From: Trichobilharzia regenti
Taxonomy: Eukaryota > Platyhelminthes > Trematoda > Strigeidida > Schistosomatidae
Assembly: GCA_944472135.2 (NCBI GenBank)
Contig: OX235263.1
Coordinates: 25,349,379 to 25,413,378 of the forward strand
Length of the DNA: 64,000 nucleotides
Reading direction: 5' to 3'
The notes beneath the pieces were generated by a model. It saw only the letters and a program-made list of their open reading frames with translations. It was not told where the DNA came from and made no database searches. Below are positions 44,111 to 53,383 of the stretch, one piece after another. Each line of letters opens with the position of its first letter. Within the stretch, counting starts at the first letter, position 1. The position numbers were made by a program, and so were the translations under genes.

Positions 44111-45754
44111 GTGATTGTTAATATGGTTGTCGAAAGCAGCCTTAAAAAAGCCACTAGAATACCGTACTCTGTAGTCACAAGGGCTTCAGCCAGGGAAGGA
44201 AAAAATCCAGGGATTTCAACCCCTTCCCGCATACCGATCCTAAAGTCTCGTGTAGCTTTAGTCTGCCCTGATACAACGCCTGCATTGCCACAGTCTAGTA
44301 CTGAAACGGCACAGGCAATACCAGAAGGACAGAATTCTACACCTGCATCAACTGTAGGCCAGTGTGTGAAACACATCAAGCCTAAAAGGAAACGTTCAAG
44401 ACGTCATAAGACCTCGAAGGCGTCATCAAGGAAAGGAGATGAATGCCAGGCGTGCAGCATCACAGTTTCTAAAACTGATTCAGCGTTTGAATGTAATTTT
44501 TGCAAACGATGGGTGCACTGCCGTTGTGACAAAGAAGTACCGAAAGCATACTATGAGTTTATGAGAAATAACCCATGCCCATGGTTTTGGTACGTGTGTC
44601 CACTTTGTCGCCCTGGCATAGTCCCACAAAGCGTGTCTGCGGATAGCAGAAACAAAACGCTCTTGTGCCCCAACACAGTATCATGCAGCTCCCCCTGCTA
44701 AACTCGCACTGCCGAAACTGGTCAAAGACTTAAAGAAGGACACACCAGCCCTACTGACTGGAAATGCCAATTCTCACAAGGTGAAGATTAGCAAGGTTCC
44801 ATCCACATCAGGGGAAGGCAAAATTACAAAGGCACCACTTGCATCCACTAGCAAGCCTGGCAACACAAAAAAGGCTGTCCAGGTACCGATGAAGCCTAAT
44901 GTTGCTAATGATGCAAAGGACTGCAAGAAGCCGAAGGCAAAACCTAAGTCTGAGGGTAGTCGGTCTAACTCTCTCATCCTCTTTAACGTACCTGTGAGCA
45001 CGGATAGCTTGCTCGAACAACGGGCCCTGTTTGATCAGGAACAGTGGTCCAACCTGTGCAGCAAACTAGGTCTGAACATTAGTTCAGCAAAACTGTGCAG
45101 ACTGTACAGGGGTGTCCACACGCCTCAGGGTAAGCCACCCCCATTACGGGTTACACTGGACTCTGCCGAAGAGGCCGAAAAAGTACTGTTAATGGCTCAG
45201 GTACTAGCCCTGGACAGAAGTTCTAACATAAGGGCGCGGCAAGATAGACCATGGGCTTCAGAAATATGGCGAGGGAGTCACCGGAACTGATGCCTTCCAC
45301 CTCTATGGTGGTACACGGTGTTCCGGAGCTGGAAACCGGCACTGCTTGTGAAAAACACATGCACGACGTACAACAATGGAGATGGCTGTCATCTCAGATG
45401 GCCCCTGGCGCTTCTGGAGCCATCTCCATTTTCCGACTACCTCGTCCCGCTCATCTAACATTGATTAACTCTCCAAAGCTGCTGTGTGTCACATTCAACT
45501 CCCCGGAGCAGTTGTCCATATCACTTCAACGGTGGTATGAGACCAAGGGAAAAATTGGAGGACACATCCGATGCTGTGAAAGCAGACCCAGAAATATAAG
45601 GAGGCAGCAAACTGAGGCTTTAATACGACCCCAAGCTTCGGTGACACTAGAGCGATGCAGCTCTGAGAATAATAGTCTGTGTCTCCCAAGTGTCCTGCCT
45701 AAATCCATTGAAAAAAACTACAACGGGCCGGTTCTATCGGAATCGGCCAACTAG
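44111..45754 (+). pseudogene. PHD-finger ORF1 of CR1 element, frameshifted
   Basis: Three frames carry one protein. The stretch 44111-44701 has a basic, serine-rich leader and a PHD finger (CQACSITV.., CNFCKRWVHCRCD, then CPLC). The stretch from about 44700 to 45290 has a lysine-rich linker and an RRM-like block (SLILFNVPVSTDSL). The stretch 45251-45754 has a second RRM-like block (MVVHGVPELETG) and LQRWYETKGK. The last part is broken by an extra A near 45550, as shown by the 43626-43776 fragment. At least three indels make ORF1 non-functional. The zinc finger is presumed to bind nucleic acid or protein. Confidence 0.78.
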
Positions 45755-45852
45755 TTCCAACATCAAGTCCCCCACCAGCAGACGGTTTCACGTCAACTAC
45801 CCCACAACACTCTGAGGTTGTTAGACTCACTGTCAGTTGCCTATATAGCAAT

Positions 45853-48651
45853 GTGAGGGGGCTGAGAGGGAAAGTAGGTGAACTCCGAAATCTCCAAGCA
45901 CACCTTCAACTGAAAATAATCATTCTTACTGAAACGTGGCTAAACCCCACTATCGCCGACAATGAAATCAGTATAGGTGATATGGTACTGGTCAGGAGAG
46001 ACAGGGATAATAAGGAAGGAGGGGGAGTTGCTATATACTTTGATAGGCAACTTAAATGTGTGCGCGCAACGGACCCACCACTTATCGAACTCCCAGACTC
46101 CATATGGTGTCATTTCACCGTAGGCCACACCAAGCACTTACTGGGTGGCATCTACCGATCTCCCACCTGTGGGGCAGAGCACAATCAGCTACTGCTCAGC
46201 ACTATCACAGGAATACGAGATTTGGGCTACGACCAAATCACCATAGCTGGAGATTTCAATGCTCCATCACTGAACCTCGGCTCCGGGTGTGCTAAGGGAA
46301 AATTTGGCCGAAACCTACTGCAAACTATTCGAAACACGGGACTGACTGAGAATGTTGGAGACGACACTAGGTGGGGCCCTAGTGGAAAGTCATCAAAACT
46401 AGATTATATTCTAACTAGTGACCAGCTACTCGTCGAAAAGGTCCAGATCATGACTCCTCTGGGAAGCAGTGACCATGCAGTCATAGGTTTCGATCTTGTC
46501 CTCCGTGAGCGTTTGCAATGGGATGTTACGCGACCATGTCTGTGCTACAGCAAGGCTGACTATGCTGAAATGCGGAGGCTCTTGTCCGACGCAGACTGGC
46601 CCTTAGCATGGGACGACCTATCTGTGGATGAACACTGGGAAGTGGTAAAAAAGATTATCCATATAGCAATCTCGGATACCGTCCCTTTAGTCACAACACA
46701 GCCTAAGAGAAAGACGTCATGGTTGAAGAGAGGCACGCAACGTATTCTGCAAGCAAAGCGGAAGGCTTGGTTTACGTGGCGTGTATCTAAGAGTCAGACC
46801 GACCATGATGCATACCTCGAACTCAGGAACCGGTGTAATGCAAGAGTCAGGAGGGACAGAAGGTCATTCCAGGCTAACCTTGCTAAAAAACTCCTATCAA
46901 ACCCTAAAAACTTGTACCGATTCATGTCGGAAAGAAAACCGACAAACCAAGGGGCATGCGCCTTAGTAGGCCCAAACGGTCAATATCTCACTAGTCTGGA
47001 GATGGCTGAAACATTCAGTTCAGCCTTCGCTAAACAGCTAAACAGCAATGTGGATATTACAGTTACGGACCAAAATGGTGGCACCACTATTTCAGAGGAG
47101 GAAGACCTAGCGACTACTCCCCAAATAAACCCCGCAATAGTACTAAGGAAGCTACAGCGACTCATACCTGGGAAGTCCCCAGGTTGTGATGACATCAGGC
47201 CATCTGTTCTGAAACAGTGCGCCGAGGCTCTCTGTAGACCCCTGTGCGACTTGTTCCAACACTCAATGGATTCGGGGACCCTGCCAAGGGAGTGGAAAAG
47301 AGCCATCCTTTCTCCAATCTTCAAGGGTGGGGACAGGCAAAACGCTGCTAGCTATAGACCAGTAGCTCTACTCCCAGTGGTATCAAAAGTACTGGAAAGT
47401 ATTATTGACGACCACATCAGGGAATATTTCGATAGGACTAATATACTACATGAAGCCCAACATGGTTTCAGAAAAGGCAGATCCTGCGTCACTAACCTAC
47501 TGTCAGCTTGGGACGACTGGACATCATGCTGGGACTTGAACGTACCAGTCCATGTGGTCTTCCTAGACTTTGAGAAGGCATTTGACACTGTTCACCATGA
47601 CCTTCTCCTACATAAAATAAGCCAGGCAGGCATAGGTGAGCCACTTCTGTCATGGTTGAAGGACTACCTAGCCGACAGGCAATTTTGCACTAAGGTTAAC
47701 CGAGTCCGATCATCTTGGCACAGATCGTCATCAGGAGTGTCGCAGGGTTCTATCCTAGGACCACTGATGTTTTTGATTTTCATCAATGATCTACCACGCC
47801 GTCTGAGCTGCCCGACTCTCCTGTACGCTGACGACGTAAAAATATGGAGGGCGATAAAGTGTCCGGAGGACTCAGATAGGCTACAGGAAGACCTAAACCT
47901 TCTGGAAGACTGGGCGGTGGCCAGTGGCATGACTTTCAACTTGAAAAAGTGCAAAGTAGTGAAGTTGCGCACCTGTAGACTGCAGAATGCAAGTTACACC
48001 CTGTGCAATGAAAGCTTGTCCTGCACAACGTCGGAACGCGACTTAGGTCTAGTTCTAACGGAAAAAATGGACACAAGCGTAAATTACACAGGGGATGTAG
48101 CGAGGGCATATGCGGTCATACACTTTACGCATAGACAGTTAGGTGCACTCACTCCTGAGCTCTTTCTAATGTTGTACAAAACATACGTCAGGCCACACCT
48201 TGAGGTGCATAATATTATTGCACCCCCAATGCTGAGAAGAGATGCCAACCTCTTGGAAAGAGTCCAACGACGGGCAACAAAAGGAGTGGTTGGTCTCCGA
48301 AACAAACCATATGATGAAAGGCTGAAGAAATTAGGCCTGTTCACACTTAGTTACCGTCGGCTTAGGGGGGATTTGATTACTGCCTACAAAATAACAAATG
48401 ACCAGAATCACCCAAACAAAGGTGTTCTGCCATTGAGTAGGTATAGGCTTCCACGTGGAAATCCCAGAAGGATAGCTCACCAGAGGGCAAGGACCCGGGT
48501 GCGCTCCCACTTCTTTTCACTGCGGGTTTGTCGTCCCTGGAATTCCTTACCGGCAGATGTAGCTATGGCACCGTCTTTGGACGCCTTTAAGCGAAGGCTG
48601 GACAACCATGCAGCGATACAAGGACTGCATCCAAATGGCCTATCTCCTTAA
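45853..48651 (+). CDS. CR1 ORF2 (PHD element): endonuclease-reverse transcriptase
   Basis: From the GTG at 45853 the frame gives 932 residues. It is open upstream beyond 45740 and the first endonuclease strand (CLYSNVRGL) begins before 45853, so the real start is upstream, overlapping the end of ORF1. The endonuclease has TETW (E27), GDFN (133-136) and SSDH (to 208). RT has FLDFEKAFD (D572), SQGSILGP and YADD (658-661). The C-terminal domain holds the conserved VQRRATKGVVGL block. No internal stops or lost catalytic residues are seen, although the partner ORF1 is broken. Confidence 0.85.
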   Translation: MRGLRGKVGELRNLQAHLQLKIIILTETWLNPTIADNEISIGDMVLVRRDRDNKEGGGVAIYFDRQLKCVRATDPPLIELPDSIWCHFTVGHTKHLLGGIYRSPTCGAEHNQLLLSTITGIRDLGYDQITIAGDFNAPSLNLGSGCAKGKFGRNLLQTIRNTGLTENVGDDTRWGPSGKSSKLDYILTSDQLLVEKVQIMTPLGSSDHAVIGFDLVLRERLQWDVTRPCLCYSKADYAEMRRLLSDADWPLAWDDLSVDEHWEVVKKIIHIAISDTVPLVTTQPKRKTSWLKRGTQRILQAKRKAWFTWRVSKSQTDHDAYLELRNRCNARVRRDRRSFQANLAKKLLSNPKNLYRFMSERKPTNQGACALVGPNGQYLTSLEMAETFSSAFAKQLNSNVDITVTDQNGGTTISEEEDLATTPQINPAIVLRKLQRLIPGKSPGCDDIRPSVLKQCAEALCRPLCDLFQHSMDSGTLPREWKRAILSPIFKGGDRQNAASYRPVALLPVVSKVLESIIDDHIREYFDRTNILHEAQHGFRKGRSCVTNLLSAWDDWTSCWDLNVPVHVVFLDFEKAFDTVHHDLLLHKISQAGIGEPLLSWLKDYLADRQFCTKVNRVRSSWHRSSSGVSQGSILGPLMFLIFINDLPRRLSCPTLLYADDVKIWRAIKCPEDSDRLQEDLNLLEDWAVASGMTFNLKKCKVVKLRTCRLQNASYTLCNESLSCTTSERDLGLVLTEKMDTSVNYTGDVARAYAVIHFTHRQLGALTPELFLMLYKTYVRPHLEVHNIIAPPMLRRDANLLERVQRRATKGVVGLRNKPYDERLKKLGLFTLSYRRLRGDLITAYKITNDQNHPNKGVLPLSRYRLPRGNPRRIAHQRARTRVRSHFFSLRVCRPWNSLPADVAMAPSLDAFKRRLDNHAAIQGLHPNGLSP

Positions 48652-49182
48652 AATCGCATTTACCAATCAGGGTAGATAATTAAACTCGTCATTTTACTTC
48701 TTTACATTCTCTCCCGTCTTACTCTCCTGACAACTTATTAATATTATAATTACTATTATTATTATAATTACCGATATATATATATATATATTATTCTTCA
48801 AACTTAATGAGCTGACTGTTGTTACGTTTCCTATTTTCGTTTCTGTCTCTTAGTCTGAATAGCTTCACTAATTATATCTATTATTATTATTATTATTATT
48901 ACTATCTCTTTTCTCTTGTCGACAATACCGAAGGACTAACTGGCGAAAGGATCAACTCCAATCACAGTAGTAACAGTCTTAACATACCTCATACTACAAA
49001 CCACATATAATTAATCCCAGCACTACTCCCTTTGGAGTCAACCAAAGCTACGACAGTCGAGTGGCGGGACAAGCTACGCAGAAGTTTACCGAAGATCAAG
49101 AACCTATACCTCACAATCAAGAAGCGAGCACAAAGAAATCAAATTGGTTTATACTAGCTCGTAAAACCGATATTGGATATTG

Positions 49183-50022
49183 GATAACGTTAAGTTGCCC
49201 ACTAAGTTAGTAGCTATAGGAGATTACCTTCTGCGGAAACTATATTAAGGTAGCTTTAGGTAATGCCTCATAGAAGTAAGCAGCGTAGGTTAGTTGTGTC
49301 TTAATGTATTAAACGTTGTATAACTGATCAAACCGTAGTTCTTACATACGAGTTAGTTTTATAAATAATGAATGTGCCTAACAAGCGTTTACCTTGATTT
49401 GCTTACTTAGCTCATAATTATTATGCCTGCATGTGGCATGCATTTAGGGCTAATACGCTGTGATGAATTAGTCCGAGATACTTAAAGTCAGGCTTGATTT
49501 CTATTTCACTATTATCAATTTTGCTACGGTCATAGGAATTAACACCACCTAACTTTCCTTTACATCGGAAACTGGAAATAACAGTCTGATATTTCGAAGG
49601 ATTTAGTTTAAGAGCATTTTCTGACTCCTAATAGAGAGCTGTTCATCTTAGTACAGTACAGTACATTTAACAATATAACACTCAGTTTGAGTTTCAGCAA
49701 GCTTATTTAACAGGATATCTCTAGGTACTGAGTCGAAAGCAGATGTGCAACCTAGGAAGGTGAAGCGAATTTAGCCTTTCTTTCCAAACGGCTGGCACAA
49801 TATTTCTGGTAAAAGATTCATTAAATATGTCCATTAGAGGAAAAAGCATTTTGTAAGAATAAGGCTAAGCAAACAATCTTGACCTAGGCTATAAGAAGGG
49901 TGCAGCGACTGGAGATATTTTACAACGTCATTTGTATTGAAACCAAGGAAGAAACTCTTATTAACACTTGTGACACCAGAAACATTGGCATTTGTGCGAG
50001 AATTTATGGAAGACTTGTCTAG
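49183..50022 (-). pseudogene. Antisense relic of Rex/jockey-type LINE RT
   Basis: The minus strand reads decayed RT blocks of the 17998-20991 family: a NESFTRNIVPAVWK-like stretch, TSAFDS..RDILLNKLAETQTE, and SKYLG-like and PSK(C)-like segments. The YADD part present in the sister relic at 62165-63190 is deleted here at about 49660. Many stops are present. The right edge at 50022 abuts a probable gypsy LTR. Confidence 0.7.
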
Positions 50023-50221
50023 TGTACTGTGATGATTGACTATTTCTATCTCAGTATTGTTTAAATACTTACTGTTGATTGATAATATATTTCTTATATG
50101 AATTGAAATATAATTCCGCTAAATACAAATTCCTGAATTCCGCCCTCTCTGTGTTTTGGTTGGATTCTTGTAATTCGGTCATCTCGAAATACTAATACTA
50201 CGATTACAAATAACTACAACA
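50023..50221 (+). repeat. Probable 5' LTR of gypsy element 2
   Basis: This 199-bp block runs TGTACTGTG to CTACAACA. Its left edge is where similarity between the two antisense LINE relics stops. Its right edge is followed within four bases by TGGCATCGCG, a possible primer-binding site adjacent to the gag ATG at 50235. Only one copy is seen, so the call is tentative. Confidence 0.4.
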
Positions 50222-50234
50222 ATTTGGCATCGCG

Positions 50235-51662
50235 ATGGAACTAAATAACCTGGGAAAATTTCCCATAAATGCTTCACCGCGGGAAATTGCTGATTACCTT
50301 GAATGCTTTGATGCATGGTGCATTTCAAAGAACGTTCGGGATGACAAAATACCAGCACATTTCATTAGTGCTATTGGGCTAGATGCACAGAGCCTAGTGA
50401 AGACACTGGCGTTTCCAGATAAACCCATTTCTCTGTCATATGACATGATCCGTGAACTTCTGATAAATCACTTTCACGCGAGAGAGGGCTCAATTCAACA
50501 AACTGGTTCGTGCTCCCAGTCAGAAGATTAGAGACTTTATTCTTCAACTCCAAATTCAAGCTTCAAAGTGCAACTTTGGAGATCAGCTGCATACTCAAAT
50601 ACGTGATCGTCTAATTGCTGGAATCAATATTCCTAAGTTAGAGAAAGAGTTAATTCAGATTCCTTCTTGTACCTTTCAAACTCCTGAAGATTTATGTATT
50701 ACATATGAAGATGTCAACAGTGAATACTCTGCTCCCACTACGTCAGTATCTGATGTTATGCTTTCTAAAGTCGAAAATACAAGTGTTCATGGAAAGCAAT
50801 CCAAATTGTTGTCCACAGGTAATAGAATGCAGCGAGAGATCAAAAACATTAAACCGTGTTTTCCTGTGGAAAGTTACATCTACGAAGCACTTGGCGTTTT
50901 CGGGGTGCTAAGTGTCATACATGTGACAATGTTGGACACATCAAGACTGTTTGCAGAAGTTCGAATACTTATGTTACTCAGAATCTTGATAATTCTCCCA
51001 ATCTGTCCAGTAAAATGGAGTCAATGTGTCTTTCAACTTTTCTCAATACTCAATCTCATCTAATGAGAACCTTCACTGCAAGTTCAGGCAAGTCCCATTG
51101 TTTTATAATTGTTACTGGGAGTACTGAATCTATAAATTCTAAGAAAGATTTACAATCGATTTGTAAGAATGTCCCTATAGACCCTACTACTAGTTCAGTT
51201 TCAGGCATAACTGGTCATAGACTACCTCTTATTGGTGCTATTAACATTTCTTTGAAATCAGACATTGGTAATTTTGTAAATATTCCCTTTCTTGTTAGTG
51301 AATATGGTTCATCTTTATTGGGATTAAAGGCCCTTAGATTGTTAAATGTCGAAATCTCACTTTGTACTGAGTTGTTTGATGAATCTTTGTTCAGAGAATT
51401 ACTTCTTCAATGTTCAAAGAGTGTAGGTGGTATGAAGATTCACCCCATCCATCTTGAAATAGAGGGTGATCCTATCGTCCTGAAACGCCGATTAATTCCA
51501 TGTGGATTGCGAGATGCAGTTAAGAAAGAGTTAGACAAGTTGGTTGAGCAAGGCATACTTATGCCAGTTGAGTCTTCAAATTGGGCTACTCCTATTGTTA
51601 CGCCACTGAAGGCTGATAGAATTTGTGGTGACTACCGCCTTACACTCAATAGTCGTCTACTA
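50235..51662 (+). pseudogene. Gypsy 2 gag, protease and start of RT, frameshifted
   Basis: The ATG at 50235 opens Gag (MELNNLGKFPINASPRE). Near 50490 an indel moves the homologous frame (to KEKELIQ-like capsid residues), and near 50850 it moves back. The piece 50856-51662 holds a canonical second zinc knuckle (CHTCDNVGHIKTVC) and a first knuckle whose last cysteine appears to be tryptophan. In the protease region FIIVTGSTES, the catalytic aspartate codon is missing. The RT entry follows (LDKLVEQGILMPVESSNWATPIV, ICGDYR). The frame runs on past 51662 only into CR1 sequence. Confidence 0.8.
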
Positions 51663-51799
51663 CTCTGTATCGCGGTACGTTCAACGTTTGCGTTACATTT
51701 TTACGTGATTCGTTACATAAAATTTATCTTGTTGTAGTACTTGCACAAGTACTATACCACTTCCATACTTGTAACCACTAACTCTTATTTCTAATAGTT

Positions 51800-53383
51800 A
51801 TGGTTAATCAAAGTAAAAAGCAGCGAACCCAATCCCCTGTAAAACTGGTGTCTAATTTAACGTCCTTGATTGCTACATCAAGCAACACACCCCCAACAAA
51901 CGGCTATAGTGAGTCACATAACTCACGTGTATGCCGTAAGCGTCGAGCTGAAACTGAAAATAAAACTGTACTGACAGCCAGTATTAGCACTACTCCTAAA
52001 AATTCGGTACCCTCTGCTCATACAGAACTCCTCCCTTCACCTTATGTGCTTATGGAGAAACTCCAGCCATCAAGCTCTTTTTCAGTACTATCTTCAGAAA
52101 TAGAACTTCTAAAGTTGTCTATAGGAGAACTTAAGGCTGAGTTAAGGGAAATAAAAAACAGTAAGTCAGTAAATGCTGGAAACATCGAAACCAATACCGA
52201 GATATGCAAATTATCAGATCAGATCAGCGATATCAGATCGCAGGTCTGTGGACTGACACCTCTAACTATCCTCATGAAAACGGTAAACCTTAACAAGCTT
52301 GACACAGAATCGGTAACTAAGGTAGATAACCTCATTAACTTTGTTACCACAGAAGTAACAAAACGACTCGACGCAAAACTGAGTGCTATTGTCTACAACG
52401 TTCCGGACAATGAGGCAATAAAAAAGGTACAGCGCATCTTACTTAGTGAAGCGAAAATGCCTAACTCCAAGACTAAGTGCTACAGGCTGAAGAAGAGTCA
52501 ACATGAAAAGTGCTGTCCTATTCGATTTCAGTTCGAAACACCGGCAGAGACCAGAAAATTCATTCACTCCCAACACACCCTATCGCAAGCCAGAAACTAC
52601 AAACATATAAAGGTCGGGGTGGACAAAACAGTTATAGAAAGGCGCGCACACAACTATCTCACTAAGACTAATTGTGAAATAGGTAATAGGACATTGCAGC
52701 AAGCCATTATCCCCAACCCTGTGAAAGATACAGTAGACCCCACCGCATCACCCCTCTCAAAACACACAGAAATGTCCCATCAGAGTGCAACACCAGCCGA
52801 AAGGCCACTAGACTGTAACCAAATAAATAATAAAACCATACCACCCATCACCGCAGAATCTAAAATGCCACTAAATAACCCCAGAAAAAAAGTTAAAACC
52901 CCCCGAAACTCGACTTTGTCCTCTCCTAGCTATAATTCCATTGGTAAAGATAAGGAAAATATGCCCCTAAATCATACCAACAAAAACAGTGGCAGCTTAA
53001 ATAAGCCCACACTCCCCACGGTTAATAGTATTAGCACTCACAACGTGCTAAATCGCACCGTGGCACACACTAATATCCAATGTCACAACGATGTCACCCT
53101 AAATAGTACAAGTGGTAACAGTCAGAACTCGGCTACCAACAACTCAGGGTCTTCAGAGTATGGCACACAAACAAATTTCGACCGGATATATGGTACAAGT
53201 CTGCTGGGAACTAACCCAAAATGCAGTACACACGAAACCCACACAAGGACACAACTAGCATCAAACAATAGGTGGAATAATAAGCCATGGTCATCACAAG
53301 GATCCAATCATTTTTTATCCCCCGCGTCCCTGTCAGCGTTGAAAAAACAGCTGGTAGGGATGTTAACACTCCTAAACCACTAG
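51800..53383 (+). CDS. CR1 ORF1 (copy C): RRM-like RNA-binding protein, 527 aa, intact
   Basis: The start MVNQSKKQR matches the ORF1 starts of the other copies. A heptad-like region (FSVLSSEIELLKLSIGELK) precedes the RRM-like domain (AIVYNVPDNEAIKKV, KCYRLKK, CCPIRFQF, DKTVIERR). A long Asn/Thr/Pro-rich low-complexity tail follows. The last 97 nt overlap ORF2 in the -1 frame, with the heptamer TTTTTTA (53311-53317) in phase for ribosomal slippage. The copy is intact despite being nested. Confidence 0.85.
   Translation: MVNQSKKQRTQSPVKLVSNLTSLIATSSNTPPTNGYSESHNSRVCRKRRAETENKTVLTASISTTPKNSVPSAHTELLPSPYVLMEKLQPSSSFSVLSSEIELLKLSIGELKAELREIKNSKSVNAGNIETNTEICKLSDQISDIRSQVCGLTPLTILMKTVNLNKLDTESVTKVDNLINFVTTEVTKRLDAKLSAIVYNVPDNEAIKKVQRILLSEAKMPNSKTKCYRLKKSQHEKCCPIRFQFETPAETRKFIHSQHTLSQARNYKHIKVGVDKTVIERRAHNYLTKTNCEIGNRTLQQAIIPNPVKDTVDPTASPLSKHTEMSHQSATPAERPLDCNQINNKTIPPITAESKMPLNNPRKKVKTPRNSTLSSPSYNSIGKDKENMPLNHTNKNSGSLNKPTLPTVNSISTHNVLNRTVAHTNIQCHNDVTLNSTSGNSQNSATNNSGSSEYGTQTNFDRIYGTSLLGTNPKCSTHETHTRTQLASNNRWNNKPWSSQGSNHFLSPASLSALKKQLVGMLTLLNH

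Larger units (their letters stand above)
44111..48904 (+). mobile_element. CR1-clade LINE with PHD-finger ORF1
   Basis: A frameshifted ORF1 with a PHD-type zinc finger is followed by an intact ORF2. A 3' UTR of about 250 nt carries a TA run (48775-48793) and an ATT repeat at 48873-48903, taken as the 3' end. A PHD finger in ORF1 is a known trait of part of the CR1 clade. The 5' boundary is uncertain and may be as far left as about 43800. It differs clearly from the other CR1 family in the window. Confidence 0.75.
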
